DNA of 64,000 bases from Lobosporangium transversale (Eukaryota > Mortierellomycota > Mortierellomycetes > Mortierellales > Mortierellaceae): the NCBI RefSeq assembly GCF_002105155.1, contig NW_019029017.1:124001-188000 (forward strand), read 5' to 3'. Under the pieces are notes generated by a model that made no database searches, was not told where the DNA came from, and worked only from the letters and a program-made list of their open reading frames with translations. Position numbers and translations under genes: made by a program. Below are positions 1 through 9,632 of this stretch, one piece after another (position 1 is the first letter of the stretch; every line of letters begins with the position of its first letter).

Positions 1-579
1 TTTAATTTTCTCACCAAGTTGGAACTCATCGCTTAAGCAGATCTCTGGTACCAAAGTGGTATGTACCATGATTGGATTTTTGTCCTTCCATGAGTTCTGA
101 CTAGTGCTGCCCGAAGAAGAATTAGGCACATCCTTGTGGAGGTTGAGTGTAAGGATTGGTGATTGGGGTCGAGGCATAGACAAGGGCAGGCCACTCTTGG
201 CACTGGGATTTAATGCTTGGGTGCTACGGTTTAGGATTGATGTCAATAATGATTGATTTTCCTTGGAAAGGGGCGCAGTAGGACTGGTAGTCGCTACTTG
301 GTCGGGTGCAGGCGCAGCGGTGGCGGTAACTGTACTAATAGCAGCTGTATTATTAACAATATTCCTTTCTGCCAATTGGCGCTTGACCTCCTCGAGTTCA
401 CCCTTAAGACGTATATTTTCTTCTTGAACAAGAGTAACCGCTTCACGCAGGTACCTTGCCTCCGTTTTATGTTGGAGCACTTGTCCCTCGAGAGTGAAGA
501 TGTATTCTATTTGTATCATGGGAAAAATCATAAAAGTCAGCATGCATGAATGTTGTACAGTGTACTCCCTATTATAGCC

Positions 580-610
<31 letters not shown>

Positions 611-2054
611 AGGGGGAAGAGGATTGGCCATTTGGGATGCACGCACGCAAAGACCATCATATGATACAGGGCATGTTCGCACCTTCCCAAAGCTAGATCT
701 GCTAAGAGTAAGACATAATGGAAGCTCTGACCCAGCGACAAAACCACCTTATATTGTCGAGAACTAAGGACTTACCCTTTCTTCTAACTCTGAAATTACG
801 TGCAGAGATCTTATTGCGAAGCTGACGACGTTCTTTGGAAGTCATTTTCTTCAGATCTGTTGAAGAAGGAATATCATCGGTTTTTATTCCAGGCTGTGTC
901 TTGAGACCATGAGTTTGCTCAGCAGAAGCTGTTGTTGTTGTTGTCATTGCTGCTTCATTAGCCTCACCACCTTCGACATTATCATCCGAGTCATCTTCTG
1001 AGGCAGGAGTCTCATCCTTGACTTTGGGAGACTCTTCAGCGGTCGCTATCAGATGCTTTGTGGACTCTAGCAAGCGGGCTAATGTCTCCTCAATCTCCTC
1101 TCTTGTGAGTTTTCCGGTGAATAACTGAGGGATGAGTGGCGTTTCTTCCTGCTGTTGTAGCAAGAACTGGAGTGTTGCTGGGGACAGGGTAGTGTTGACT
1201 GGAGATACGGGGGAATCGGGTGTAGACTCAGACGTAATGCTTGAAGCATTGGATGATGATGACGATTCAGTTGTATTTAATGTGTTAGGTGAAACAGCAG
1301 CTGTAGTAACACCGGCTATTGTTGAGTTTGAAGGAGAAATAGACGATTTTCGAGAGTTCGCGCTATTTGATTTTGACTTTGAGGTAGATTCAGTCTTGGC
1401 ATGTTTACGCAGTCCAGATGGGGGTTCAGGACTGGAACGTTTCGTTCCTATAGATGATGTAGCTTTCATCGGCGTGTTTACGGATGCAACATCTGTAAAA
1501 TAAAAGGTTAAAATATCGTTATTGGAGATTTGTTATTAGTACGATGACAACAGAAAAGAGATAGCTTTGACTACAGATATGATCGGCTATGCCCATAACC
1601 AGTGAATAGCGTGCATACTTTGAGTCAAGCCTGTTGCAGCCGACGATGACGGAACAGACAGGGAAATTATGTCGAGGGAGACGGTTGTAGCCTGGGGCTC
1701 GATCGTCAGCTGATCAGGCCGGACCATTGTCAATGCCTGATCACCAAAGGCAAGTGAAGGTTTTTGAGCCTCAGTGGGAATTTTGAGCGACTGTTGATCA
1801 AATGGAGAAGGGTCAAGAAGAATTTGTGTGTCTGTAGTGTCTTCTTGTTTGATAGCCAAGTCCATTGTCATGATAGAAGGCTCGGATTCATCGTCAGGAG
1901 ATGCAATGAGGGCTGCTGCGGCGGCCTCAAGGTCGGTGGCGCTAACATCGAGACCGGCAGCTGTGTCCAGATAGTAGGAGAACAAATCACCAGTCGTCTC
2001 AGAGTGGTCGAGCAGGTCAAGCTCAATAAAGTCGTCAAACATTGGATTCGACAT
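1..2054 (-). CDS. bZIP transcription factor, 3' end cut by window edge
   Basis: Predicted nuclear DNA-binding protein. Three exons join in phase: 2054-1619, 1492-776 and 506-1, giving 553 codons before the window ends. Both introns have GT..AG ends (donors GTATGC and GTAAGT). The first 145 residues are acidic and hydrophobic, as in an activation region, followed by a Ser/Thr-rich linker. The basic region ends exon 2 (SKERRQLRNKISARNFRVRRK spans about 20 residues, with the Asn-x-x-Ala-Arg core as NKISARNFR). Exon 3 opens with EYIFTLEGQV and continues as a leucine zipper. The NKISAR..RRKEYI form is typical of a fungal bZIP group. A 20+ base A run (about 580-606) lies in intron 2. The C-terminus and stop lie outside the window, so length and target genes cannot be given. 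Confidence 0.87.
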
Positions 2055-2157
2055 GCCCTGTCTTTATTTTTTCTCGACTATGGCAAAGGTAAATAAGAAA
2101 TGGCGAGGAAAAAAGAAAAAGAAATGGAATGCAAAAACGAAGCACAGAGAGGGAGCC

Positions 2158-2199
<42 letters not shown>

Positions 2200-3644
2200 G
2201 TAAATCAGAACACTGACAAATGAACAATGGAAAAAAATAGAAACAAACCAAAAAAAGAAAAAAAAAAAAAAAAAAAGTTGACAATGTCGCGCAGCACTTC
2301 AGATGGGTTATTAAGCACACACACACCAATGAAATTACTCAAAACCTTGAAGCAGAAGGTAGCAGGGAGAGTGTTTATGACAATGACAAAGGAAAGTAGA
2401 TGAAAAATGTGTTGAATATAAGAAATGAAAAGAAATGAGAATAAAGAAAAAAGAAGAAAGAGAGAAGAAGAATGAGAAGAAGAGAACGGGGAAAAAAAAA
2501 AAAAGAAAGCAGGAGCAAGGGAGTTCATAAAAAGAAATAAAAAGGAAACGAAACAAAAGGGATTTTTGACAAAGGCCAAAGTGTGGTGTGGTTCTGTGTG
2601 ATTAGAGTATTACATCCCATCCAACAAAGCCTTCCCTTTCTGTATCACGCAACTTTCAAGGGGTGCGAAGGAATTCATCGACCCTAGGCCTTCTTCTCTA
2701 CTTGCCCCTGTCCTTTCTTATTACAATGGGAACATTTTTTTACTGAAAGGACCTTGTCTTCATCGACCTTACAGCTGTCCCATGCAGATTCATTGCAGCT
2801 GGAAAGAAACAGCGCAGACCAGTTACGCATTTATTATTATGCCAACTCTACCCTGCTTGTCACATCCTGCCGTCATCTACCTTAACTCAAAAACTTTTGG
2901 TAGGTTTTTATCAAGATTTAGTCGAACCATTCTGCCGAATGGTCTCATTTCCTATCTGTCTTCCCTCCCTTCTGTCCTTTCTTTCACCCCTACTCGCTTC
3001 GCGATTTGTCCTTTTTCTATTTTCTGTGCTTCTCAACGTGGTTCAGCTGAAGTTTGATCGACGTGTTGTCATCAAGTATAATACATTATATATGTACAGA
3101 CAATAATTAGTCTTTTAGTTTCTAAGTATGCTGGGAAGCAAGCTGGATTAATCATGCAAAGAGACGTTGCATCTAAGACTCTATTTTCGGGTTCACTGAT
3201 CAATAAAATAACGTATTCGGTGAGCCCTTCCTCCGTCAATACTTTTCTCCAAGACTCTTGGCAGTTTTCAGATCACAGGGGTCATATTATTCATATTATT
3301 TCGGTTCCCAAATGTTGAAGGGCGTGTTTCAAGTATATCGCAAAAAAAAAAATGGGTTTTCTTCGCGTTTCGACAATATGACATCTTTTTGACATCCAGT
3401 ACGATCGATTAGTCTTCGATCGTCACCTGACATTACCCCAAAACCTTACAAGGGGGCTGTGACTCCCATGCACGTATACACGTATGCGACGCGCACACTA
3501 AGAAGCTCTTTATTGGTTTCTATTGTGGAGTATTGACAATTTTTGCAGGATTCGTAATCAAGTTGCTTTTGGTTTCATACGCTGTGTCCGACGTACCAAT
3601 TTTGTAGTAAGTTACAGTTCTATGGACGAATATTAAATAGATTT
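2055..3644. other. intergenic, no gene seen
   Basis: Contains a 34-base A run (2164-2197), a second A-rich run near 2258-2276 and purine-rich DNA to about 2500. The open frames here are translations of these simple tracts. No conserved protein or RNA gene is visible. It holds the promoter of the bZIP gene on its left side. Confidence 0.6.
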
Positions 3645-4049
3645 TTATAAAACCTCACCAACAACTTCCTGCAAAGCAGCAGCAGTTTTGCCTTTGCCTT
3701 TGCTCTGTGCCGAAGTCGCCTCAGAAAGCCACTGATGCTTGTCAACAGGTTGGGGTCCGTCTGTGAAGCCATGTTGTGAATGATCATGGTTCTCGGTGCA
3801 GGAGGCGCCAGCAGGATTCTTGAAAACGGTCACGCCCCTAGTCAACAGGTCCTTGAGCTTCTCCTCGTCTGCTCCCCAGTGCTCTTCAACCTCAGCTGCC
3901 TTGACCCATAGCTGATAGTTAGCGGGATTGGACTGGCGTGCATCCGCAAACAAACGGCGGCGCTTGGCTGCATCAGACTCATTGATAGCTTCTTGGTAAA
4001 ATTGCTCGGCAGAGAGGGGACCGTTGTTGGGAACACCAGCGAAAGACAT
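3645..4049 (-). CDS. short Prp6-like HAT-repeat protein (possible gene fragment)
   Basis: Single open frame of 134 codons starting at the ATG complementary to 4047-4049 (MSFAGVPNNG). Residues 30-80 (ADARQSNPANYQLWVKAAEV and following, then LLTRGVTVFKN) and 103-134 (VDKHQWLSEATSAQ...ALQEVVGEVL) follow the order of a HAT-repeat stretch in the U4/U6.U5 snRNP protein Prp6, in which 'LWxxAAxxEE' is followed by 'xxxQWxxxAExxxxxG'. Full Prp6 proteins are about 900 residues, so this covers only one to two repeats. The middle carries a His-rich insertion (ENHDHSQHG). It may be a small paralogue or a relic of a duplicated Prp6. The GTGAGG just before the stop could be a donor, but no convincing downstream exon was found. 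Confidence 0.45.
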   Translation of the reverse strand: MSFAGVPNNGPLSAEQFYQEAINESDAAKRRRLFADARQSNPANYQLWVKAAEVEEHWGADEEKLKDLLTRGVTVFKNPAGASCTENHDHSQHGFTDGPQPVDKHQWLSEATSAQSKGKGKTAAALQEVVGEVL

Positions 4050-5094
4050 TATGGATTGAGTTGACTGACGGGCTTGTGAAAGAAAAAAGAAAAAAAAGGG
4101 AATGCGCTGAAATTTGGAAGAATGGGTTGATGAGAGAAAAAGAGAATGGGAAGTCGCCACTTTTTATGCGGAAGTAAGAGTGAAGAACAACGCGATAGTT
4201 TTTAGTTCTAACTTGATCACGTTTCAAGTGATACCATGTGGATGCTTTCCAAATATAATCCTCATTTTGGCGTCGAATCACACACGCGCTCCCTGACAGA
4301 ACTGGAGAAACGAAGTGCTCTTACCAGTTTTTAATACGTCACTTTCTTCATCTATAATAGTAACAGATTTAGCCGATCCCATGCTGAAAAGTTCGTAATC
4401 ATCGCAGATGCGATACTCTTGCTGAAAGGAAGTGGGCACAATACTGCATTATGCAATGGTGTCTAACGCCTAGAATCTTGTGTCTAAAGGAACATCAGAT
4501 ATTGCCCTTGCTTTCTTGGGGTGAACAAGGGCCATCCAGATATAGATGACTCTGTGTAAGATGAGAAGATGAGCTTTTTTTAAAAAAGGGTCATATGATT
4601 TCCTTCAGGCACCACCTTCCTTTTGCAAAGGTCACGCAATGAATCTTGCAGCATGGTGGAGTAGGCTTTTTAATAGCCGCAAGCTTAGGTAAACAAGTGA
4701 CAAGTGACACTGGTGATTGACATCCCTCGTTAGTGTCCTTGTTGACAACTATTCATAGATGTGATAATTGGATGAAAGCCACGCTGTTAGGTTCAAGTAT
4801 ACACCATACTGAGTGCTCTGTATGGAACTTATTGTTGATCAAGCTTGCATTAATATGAATTGACTGCTAAAATTTCTGTCAAATCCATATTTGGATCCTA
4901 AATCAAAGGCATATATAGAATCCCACATTCGAGATTCCCTCTTTACTTGGAATATCGATATCCAAAAGCAGTCTCAGCCCGCTTGAGAGTATAAATTAAG
5001 CGCCCAAGTCAGCAATTTTTTTGTTCTTTACCCGCTCTAGCTTTTTGGCTAAGATCAAGTGTAGTATCTGTTCTTATTATTCTAATCGAATAAT
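4050..5094. other. intergenic, no gene seen
   Basis: AT-rich, without a recognisable coding block. A TATA-like TATAAATTA lies near 4989-4997, about 100 bases before the small open frame at 5095. Confidence 0.5.
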
Positions 5095-5295
5095 ATGGCG
5101 ATTACGATCGCCAATCGATTATTTTTATTTTTGATACTCGCTAGCCCAGCTCTGGCTCGCTATCTGGGCCGGCACTGGTGTCCTCGGTATTGCACTACCT
5201 CCGAGTTGTACGCCGAACCTCTTATATCTCTATATTACTCTCTCTCTTCATCAATAACAAAAAAGAAAAGGAAAGGTGAAAAGTCATGTGCATGA
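5095..5295 (+). CDS. possible small secreted protein
   Basis: A 66-codon frame starting with a signal-peptide-like segment (MAITIANRLFLFLILASPALA, cleavage expected after ALA), then a short Cys-containing region (HWCPRYC) and a lysine-rich tail. A TATA-like box lies about 100 bases upstream. No family was recognised. The tail runs into simple CT-rich DNA, so the frame may be part of a longer spliced gene or not a gene at all. Confidence 0.22.
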   Translation: MAITIANRLFLFLILASPALARYLGRHWCPRYCTTSELYAEPLISLYYSLSSSITKKKRKGEKSCA

Positions 5296-6142
5296 TTGCT
5301 GTCGTTCCAGATAGAGGTGCAATGTAATACCATGATGGATTTATTGCATTGATGTCTTTCCTGGTACTTATCCGTATTATGTGCTTGAGGTTGTGGTTGG
5401 GCAAGCTTGAGAAATCTTGAACGGACACTGGTGGAACGAATTGTAATGCGATAGATAGTTCTAACCTTAAGTTAATAAATATAGATGAAAGGTGCAGTCT
5501 TGCTTGGTACTGCTTACACTAACTTTTTTTATATTACTTAGACTTGGAACATGGTAGGAGGTTTCTTTTTTAGGAGGACATGGTGTGTTGTTGTACTATG
5601 CTTCGCTCCGTTGACAGAATGCTTCAGAGAGTTACGGAGCTTCGAAAACACGTATGCCAATGGTTCCAAATATCCAAATGAAGGGAGACCGGATCATGTT
5701 TTCTAACAAGGAGTAGAATATCTATTTGAAGTGTCTACTCTCAGAGAGACAAACTGCGTAGGCAGCAAATAAAAACATGACCAAATTTGTATATTCTCTG
5801 ACTCAAGTGTTGTTTTCTTACTCCCAAGTATATACATCGTACAATAACCCATTGAAATGGTCAGGGTTATGTGTCACATCCATCCTCCGACAGAGACTGT
5901 AGCACCTCGGTTGAAGGCATAAAGAATCAGGAAATAAGCATTGATGGTTACCAACGAAAGTGTTGAGCGTTAAAAAAAAAAAAAAAAAAAAAAAAAAGCC
6001 ATGGTCATGGATCAACGGATCATGTATAAAAAAGCAATCAAGATAAATGCCAAGGGCTAGACTGTTGGAAACAATATTTAAAGCGAAGGTTTATGAACAT
6101 CGGTCGATGTGGTCGAAATAGGAAACGGGGCAGAACTTTCTC
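5296..6142. other. intergenic, no gene seen
   Basis: Holds a long A run (about 5970-5997). No coding block or RNA gene recognised. Confidence 0.5.
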
Positions 6143-6343
6143 CTAGTACTCAGGATCAAAACGTATTTTGTATAGTCCATTGAGCAGCGAGAGCTTCTGG
6201 ATGATGACGAAGACAAATGTTAGAAAGAGGAGCAGAGACAGATGTCGCTTATGACCCAGAGCTTCTTCTTTTTCCAATGCCCAGTGCCCAACTGTATCAG
6301 CACTATTCAGTTTTTTGTAGCCATGACCGGCGATAACCGTCAT
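6143..6343 (-). CDS. possible small single-pass membrane protein
   Basis: A 66-codon frame (MTVIAGHGYKK...). It has a soluble first half ending in a charged LEKEEALGHKRH stretch and one strongly hydrophobic segment (LSLLLFLTFVFVII) followed by a short basic tail. Codon use looks non-random but the protein was not recognised. It could be the last exon of a larger gene lying upstream on the minus strand. Confidence 0.25.
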   Translation of the reverse strand: MTVIAGHGYKKLNSADTVGHWALEKEEALGHKRHLSLLLFLTFVFVIIQKLSLLNGLYKIRFDPEY

Positions 6344-6408
6344 ATAGCAGATTGTCGATCACGCCAAATGTAATTTTTTTTGCGATACAAATTTATTGAA
6401 GGCGCCAT

Positions 6409-8386
6409 GTGCTGTCTCGTTTTATTATCTCCAATCTTGCTTTCATTCTATTAGATCATGGTATCCCTATCTATCCAACTGCAAGAGCTCTGCTTGGTCT
6501 TGCCATCAAAAGGCGTACCACAATCATTCCTCATCTCTCAAGCTTCGTCCGCTCGATCCAGCATGATCGCTTCTTCTCTCGCATCAGCAGGTACTGCAAC
6601 ATCTTCCTCGCTTTCCACATGTTTACCCCATCCTCCTCTATCAACCAAGACGCGACCCATCCAGTATACCAACAGCAACAGCAGCCATTGCCCTCATTAT
6701 ATCCTTCAGGAACAACGGCTGTTGAAGGAGTGGTAGCCCTTACACTTTCCAAGCCGATCAGGGTCGGATCATTGTCTATCACTCTTGGCGGATCATCGCA
6801 CCTCGCCCTTACCTCAGATAGTCACCAAAACCCTCGAAACCTCCCAATAGCGAAATTACCTAAGTACATCTCCCATTACTCACGTCAGCATTTCGAGTTC
6901 AACAGTTCCTGATTGAGCCGCCACCCTTGTGACAGCAACGTGTCATTTGTCAATGCATAGTTCTCGCGACGCATTACCCAGTAACTTGGAGCCCAATCAA
7001 ATAGCATATTCGTTTGAAACCCAGGTGCCGAGCCGTGTTCTTGTATCAATAATGACTCCTCAGGGAGGGACGATTTGCCAGTTGACAGCAGAACTCGTGT
7101 TGGCGAAACTCAAGGTTGTGCCGGCTGGGATCATGGCAACTATATTGTCAGCAGCCTCAGCCTCAGTACTGTCTACGTCTCTAGTAAATAACACAATGAT
7201 ACTAAATATCTATCGATCAGGGATTTTGGACCATCCAGCAATGCTTTCTCGAATGCTCGCTACAGGCTATATCAAGATCTCAGTGACCGAATGGTAAGGA
7301 CTAGCCCCACGAGCACTGAAAATGGGGCACATAGAGGCGAAAGAGCTATGATCCCAGACTCTATCTCGCACTTTAGAAGTTAATATCTCGGTACCATTTG
7401 TCCGTCTAGCATTGAGGTCTAGACCCGACATAAAGGATGACATCAAGCTTTTGCATGGAGGTCTGGCCATAAAATCATTCTAAGTAGCATTATAAGAGAG
7501 AACTATCTTCAGAGTTGAAAAGACAACTATAATACAGGAAAGCGATGTGGCCGAGAAACTGACGCAATTGGTAGTCGTTGGGATTCGAGAATGTATTATA
7601 AGTACGCAGCGTATGGATAGTGGCTGGCTGTCAAACCCTTCCATGACAGCACTAATAAGCTCTGGCTTTTCAACTATTGAGAGAATTGCTCAATTCAACA
7701 CACCAAACCTTATCCGGGACCCAAATGAGCTTCATTCTTCCCACAGTTGCAACGTATCTACGTATGATCGGATCCCAAAGATGGAGTGCCAGCAACTAAA
7801 GAAAGACTTTGAAAACTATCCCATGGATTTCTCTGATGTCAAGTTAGGATCCGACATCGAGATACACTTCCTTAGGTGTAGTTTGTTCATAACAGAGCCG
7901 CCACTTAGGTTGGGTAAGAAACTGGCGGTTGAGCGTCAGATTAGCGATTTACCAGTTGTGGTTCGAGAGATTCCTGATAGAGTAGAGTATGACAGAAGTG
8001 GCTTGCCTATATACATGGTTCATTTGCGACATCACCGCTTCATTGAAAGAAGAGTAGACTTACGAAGCCACTGCACGCATAAGCATAAGTGGCAGTAACA
8101 GAGGTAGCGATTATGGGTCACCCAAAGGGTTAGTGAACGAGATGGGCATATCCTACCCACTCTCACAAGCGATCTCATATCAACTTCAACATCTATGGCA
8201 GACTTCATATTACCAAATGAAGACTGCGATGATAATGAAATGTTCACTGCGATTATGAGATCAAGGATACTACCGTCCTATGAAGACAGTATAAGTCAAC
8301 CATCGATCGACTCGGTATTGAATGGCCTGATGTGGCTCTTCCCCTACCAAACGACACTTCTAAGCATGAGGTTGGTAGGTCTTTGA
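6409..8386 (+). pseudogene. arrestin-like (ART/arrestin-domain) pseudogene
   Basis: Fungal arrestin-domain proteins act as ubiquitin-ligase adaptors for membrane cargo. This locus retains their landmarks in order: an N-domain strand pair (VVALTLSKPIRVGSLSITL, about 6730-6790), LPSNLEPNQIAYSFETQVPS after a plausible intron (donor near 6864, acceptor TAG ending 6960), QLTAELVLAK, a C-domain block LEVNISVPF...IKSF (about 7373-7480), LTQLVVVGIRE (about 7556) and a C-terminal ILPSYEDSIS (about 8263). Stops interrupt one continuous homologous frame: TAA at 7481 and 7493, where relatives would be expected to carry Gln and Trp, and further stops at 8096 and 8105. No splice plan removes all of them. 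It is judged a decayed gene; partial function of fragments is unlikely. Confidence 0.72.
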
Positions 8387-8485
8387 TCGTGCCGTACCAG
8401 TCTTATACGATATTAATAGGTTATAAATGTATGACTTTAATGTAATATTAGTAAATAGTTTGCTTAGTTCAATAGATTTAATGGT

Positions 8486-9448
8486 TTAATCCTTGCGCTT
8501 TGATTTCCTACGCGAAGGCCTCTTGTTGGTGCTTGATAAAACTTCTTCTAATATTGACAAGCGAATTGCACTATCCGGAATACCATGCGGATTTGCTTTG
8601 GCTGCTGAGATGACGTTGCTTGTCGCAAATTCCTTATCCAGTTCATTTCTCTTCTGGCCGTTACCATCGTTCACACTATCATTATTATTCTTAACGATAT
8701 CATTACCATAATAGTCATCATTGCTATCGTCGTTATCGTCGCCATCATTGCCATCATTGCCTTCATCGTCTGGACGTCCATGGTACTTTTTCGCTGACTT
8801 GCGAGCCATCCGCAATTTCTTCCGACGAATTTTTTGCGCTTTTTGCCCTCGCTTTGACATATCGCCGTTATAATACTCATCCAATCGTTCGAAAAGGATT
8901 TTCCTTGCCAATTTGCGATTCTGAGGTAGCGATCTCGTTGCTTGACATTGAACCACAATTCCTGTCTCAAAGTGTTTCAGCTCAACATTAGAATTTGTTT
9001 TGTTGATCTTTTGACCGCCGTTGCCGCCGCCCTTGATGAATCGCTCCCGGAAATCCGTTTCAAGCAGAGTAATTTCTTTATATTGAAACGGTTCTTTTGA
9101 TGACAATGACGTGAACGATGATGCGAGCTCGTTTATGGTTGTTGATGTGGCAGAGTTTTCCTCAAATGATTCTGACTGATCCGGAGATTCCAGTTCTGTG
9201 TGGCCTATCGTTAGAGCATTGGCTTGTTTGTAGTCTTTCACGGGTATTGATGCATGATCACGACCAGGACCTGCTCGTAAGAAAGCTTCCGGGACCTGTT
9301 GGCATCGTAAGTTTGAGAATGCAGCGAGTGTTGGTGACTGGATACGGAAGAAGTGATAAGTGCCTAGCCAATATTGGCCAGCGGTAACAGCAGCACGATG
9401 CAAAAGCGTTATATAACAGTGGCCACTGCGAGCAAGCATCGTCGCCAT
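8486..9448 (-). CDS. mitochondrial class-I-release-factor-like GGQ protein (mtRF-R/Rso55 type)
   Basis: Intronless, 320 residues. The first 45 residues are basic and hydroxylated without acidic residues, as in a mitochondrial leader (MATMLARSGHCYITLLHRAA). The RF-1 domain sits at about 120-205. It contains the peptidyl-tRNA hydrolysis loop GGGNGGQKINKT (GGQ at about 144-146), VQCQATRSLPQNR, and a basic helix rich in KIRRKK. It lacks the stop-codon recognition domains of RF1/RF2, matching the short rescue factors MTRFR (human C12orf65) and yeast Rso55. An Asp/Asn-rich insertion (DDEGNDGNDGDDNDD) at about 228-260 is unusual, and a basic tail (RPSRRKSKRKD) follows, as in ribosome-rescue factors. 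It is divergently paired with TDP1, 184 bases between start codons. Confidence 0.85.
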   Translation of the reverse strand: MATMLARSGHCYITLLHRAAVTAGQYWLGTYHFFRIQSPTLAAFSNLRCQQVPEAFLRAGPGRDHASIPVKDYKQANALTIGHTELESPDQSESFEENSATSTTINELASSFTSLSSKEPFQYKEITLLETDFRERFIKGGGNGGQKINKTNSNVELKHFETGIVVQCQATRSLPQNRKLARKILFERLDEYYNGDMSKRGQKAQKIRRKKLRMARKSAKKYHGRPDDEGNDGNDGDDNDDSNDDYYGNDIVKNNNDSVNDGNGQKRNELDKEFATSNVISAAKANPHGIPDSAIRLSILEEVLSSTNKRPSRRKSKRKD

Positions 9449-9632
9449 ACTCGAATCAGGTTGTCAATAGAGTACTGAATGGAGGATTCTCTTTGGAATT
9501 GAACAAATATTAATCCAAATTGTGACTGCATTATGTCCATACACTGATCCTCAGAGTTCGCAAAGCCAGCTCAACATCTACCATCACAAAAGCCTATTAC
9601 CTTAACCGGAAGACTAATTAAAAAGATTATAA
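9449..9632. promoter_or_regulatory. shared divergent promoter between GGQ factor and TDP1
   Basis: Only 184 bases separate the two start codons, so both promoters and leaders must lie here. No canonical TATA box stands out. Confidence 0.55.

Noticed and set aside
2205-2579. Minus-strand frames of 70-124 codons
   Set aside because: Translations of A- and GA-rich simple DNA (Phe/Ser/Leu only); no family features.
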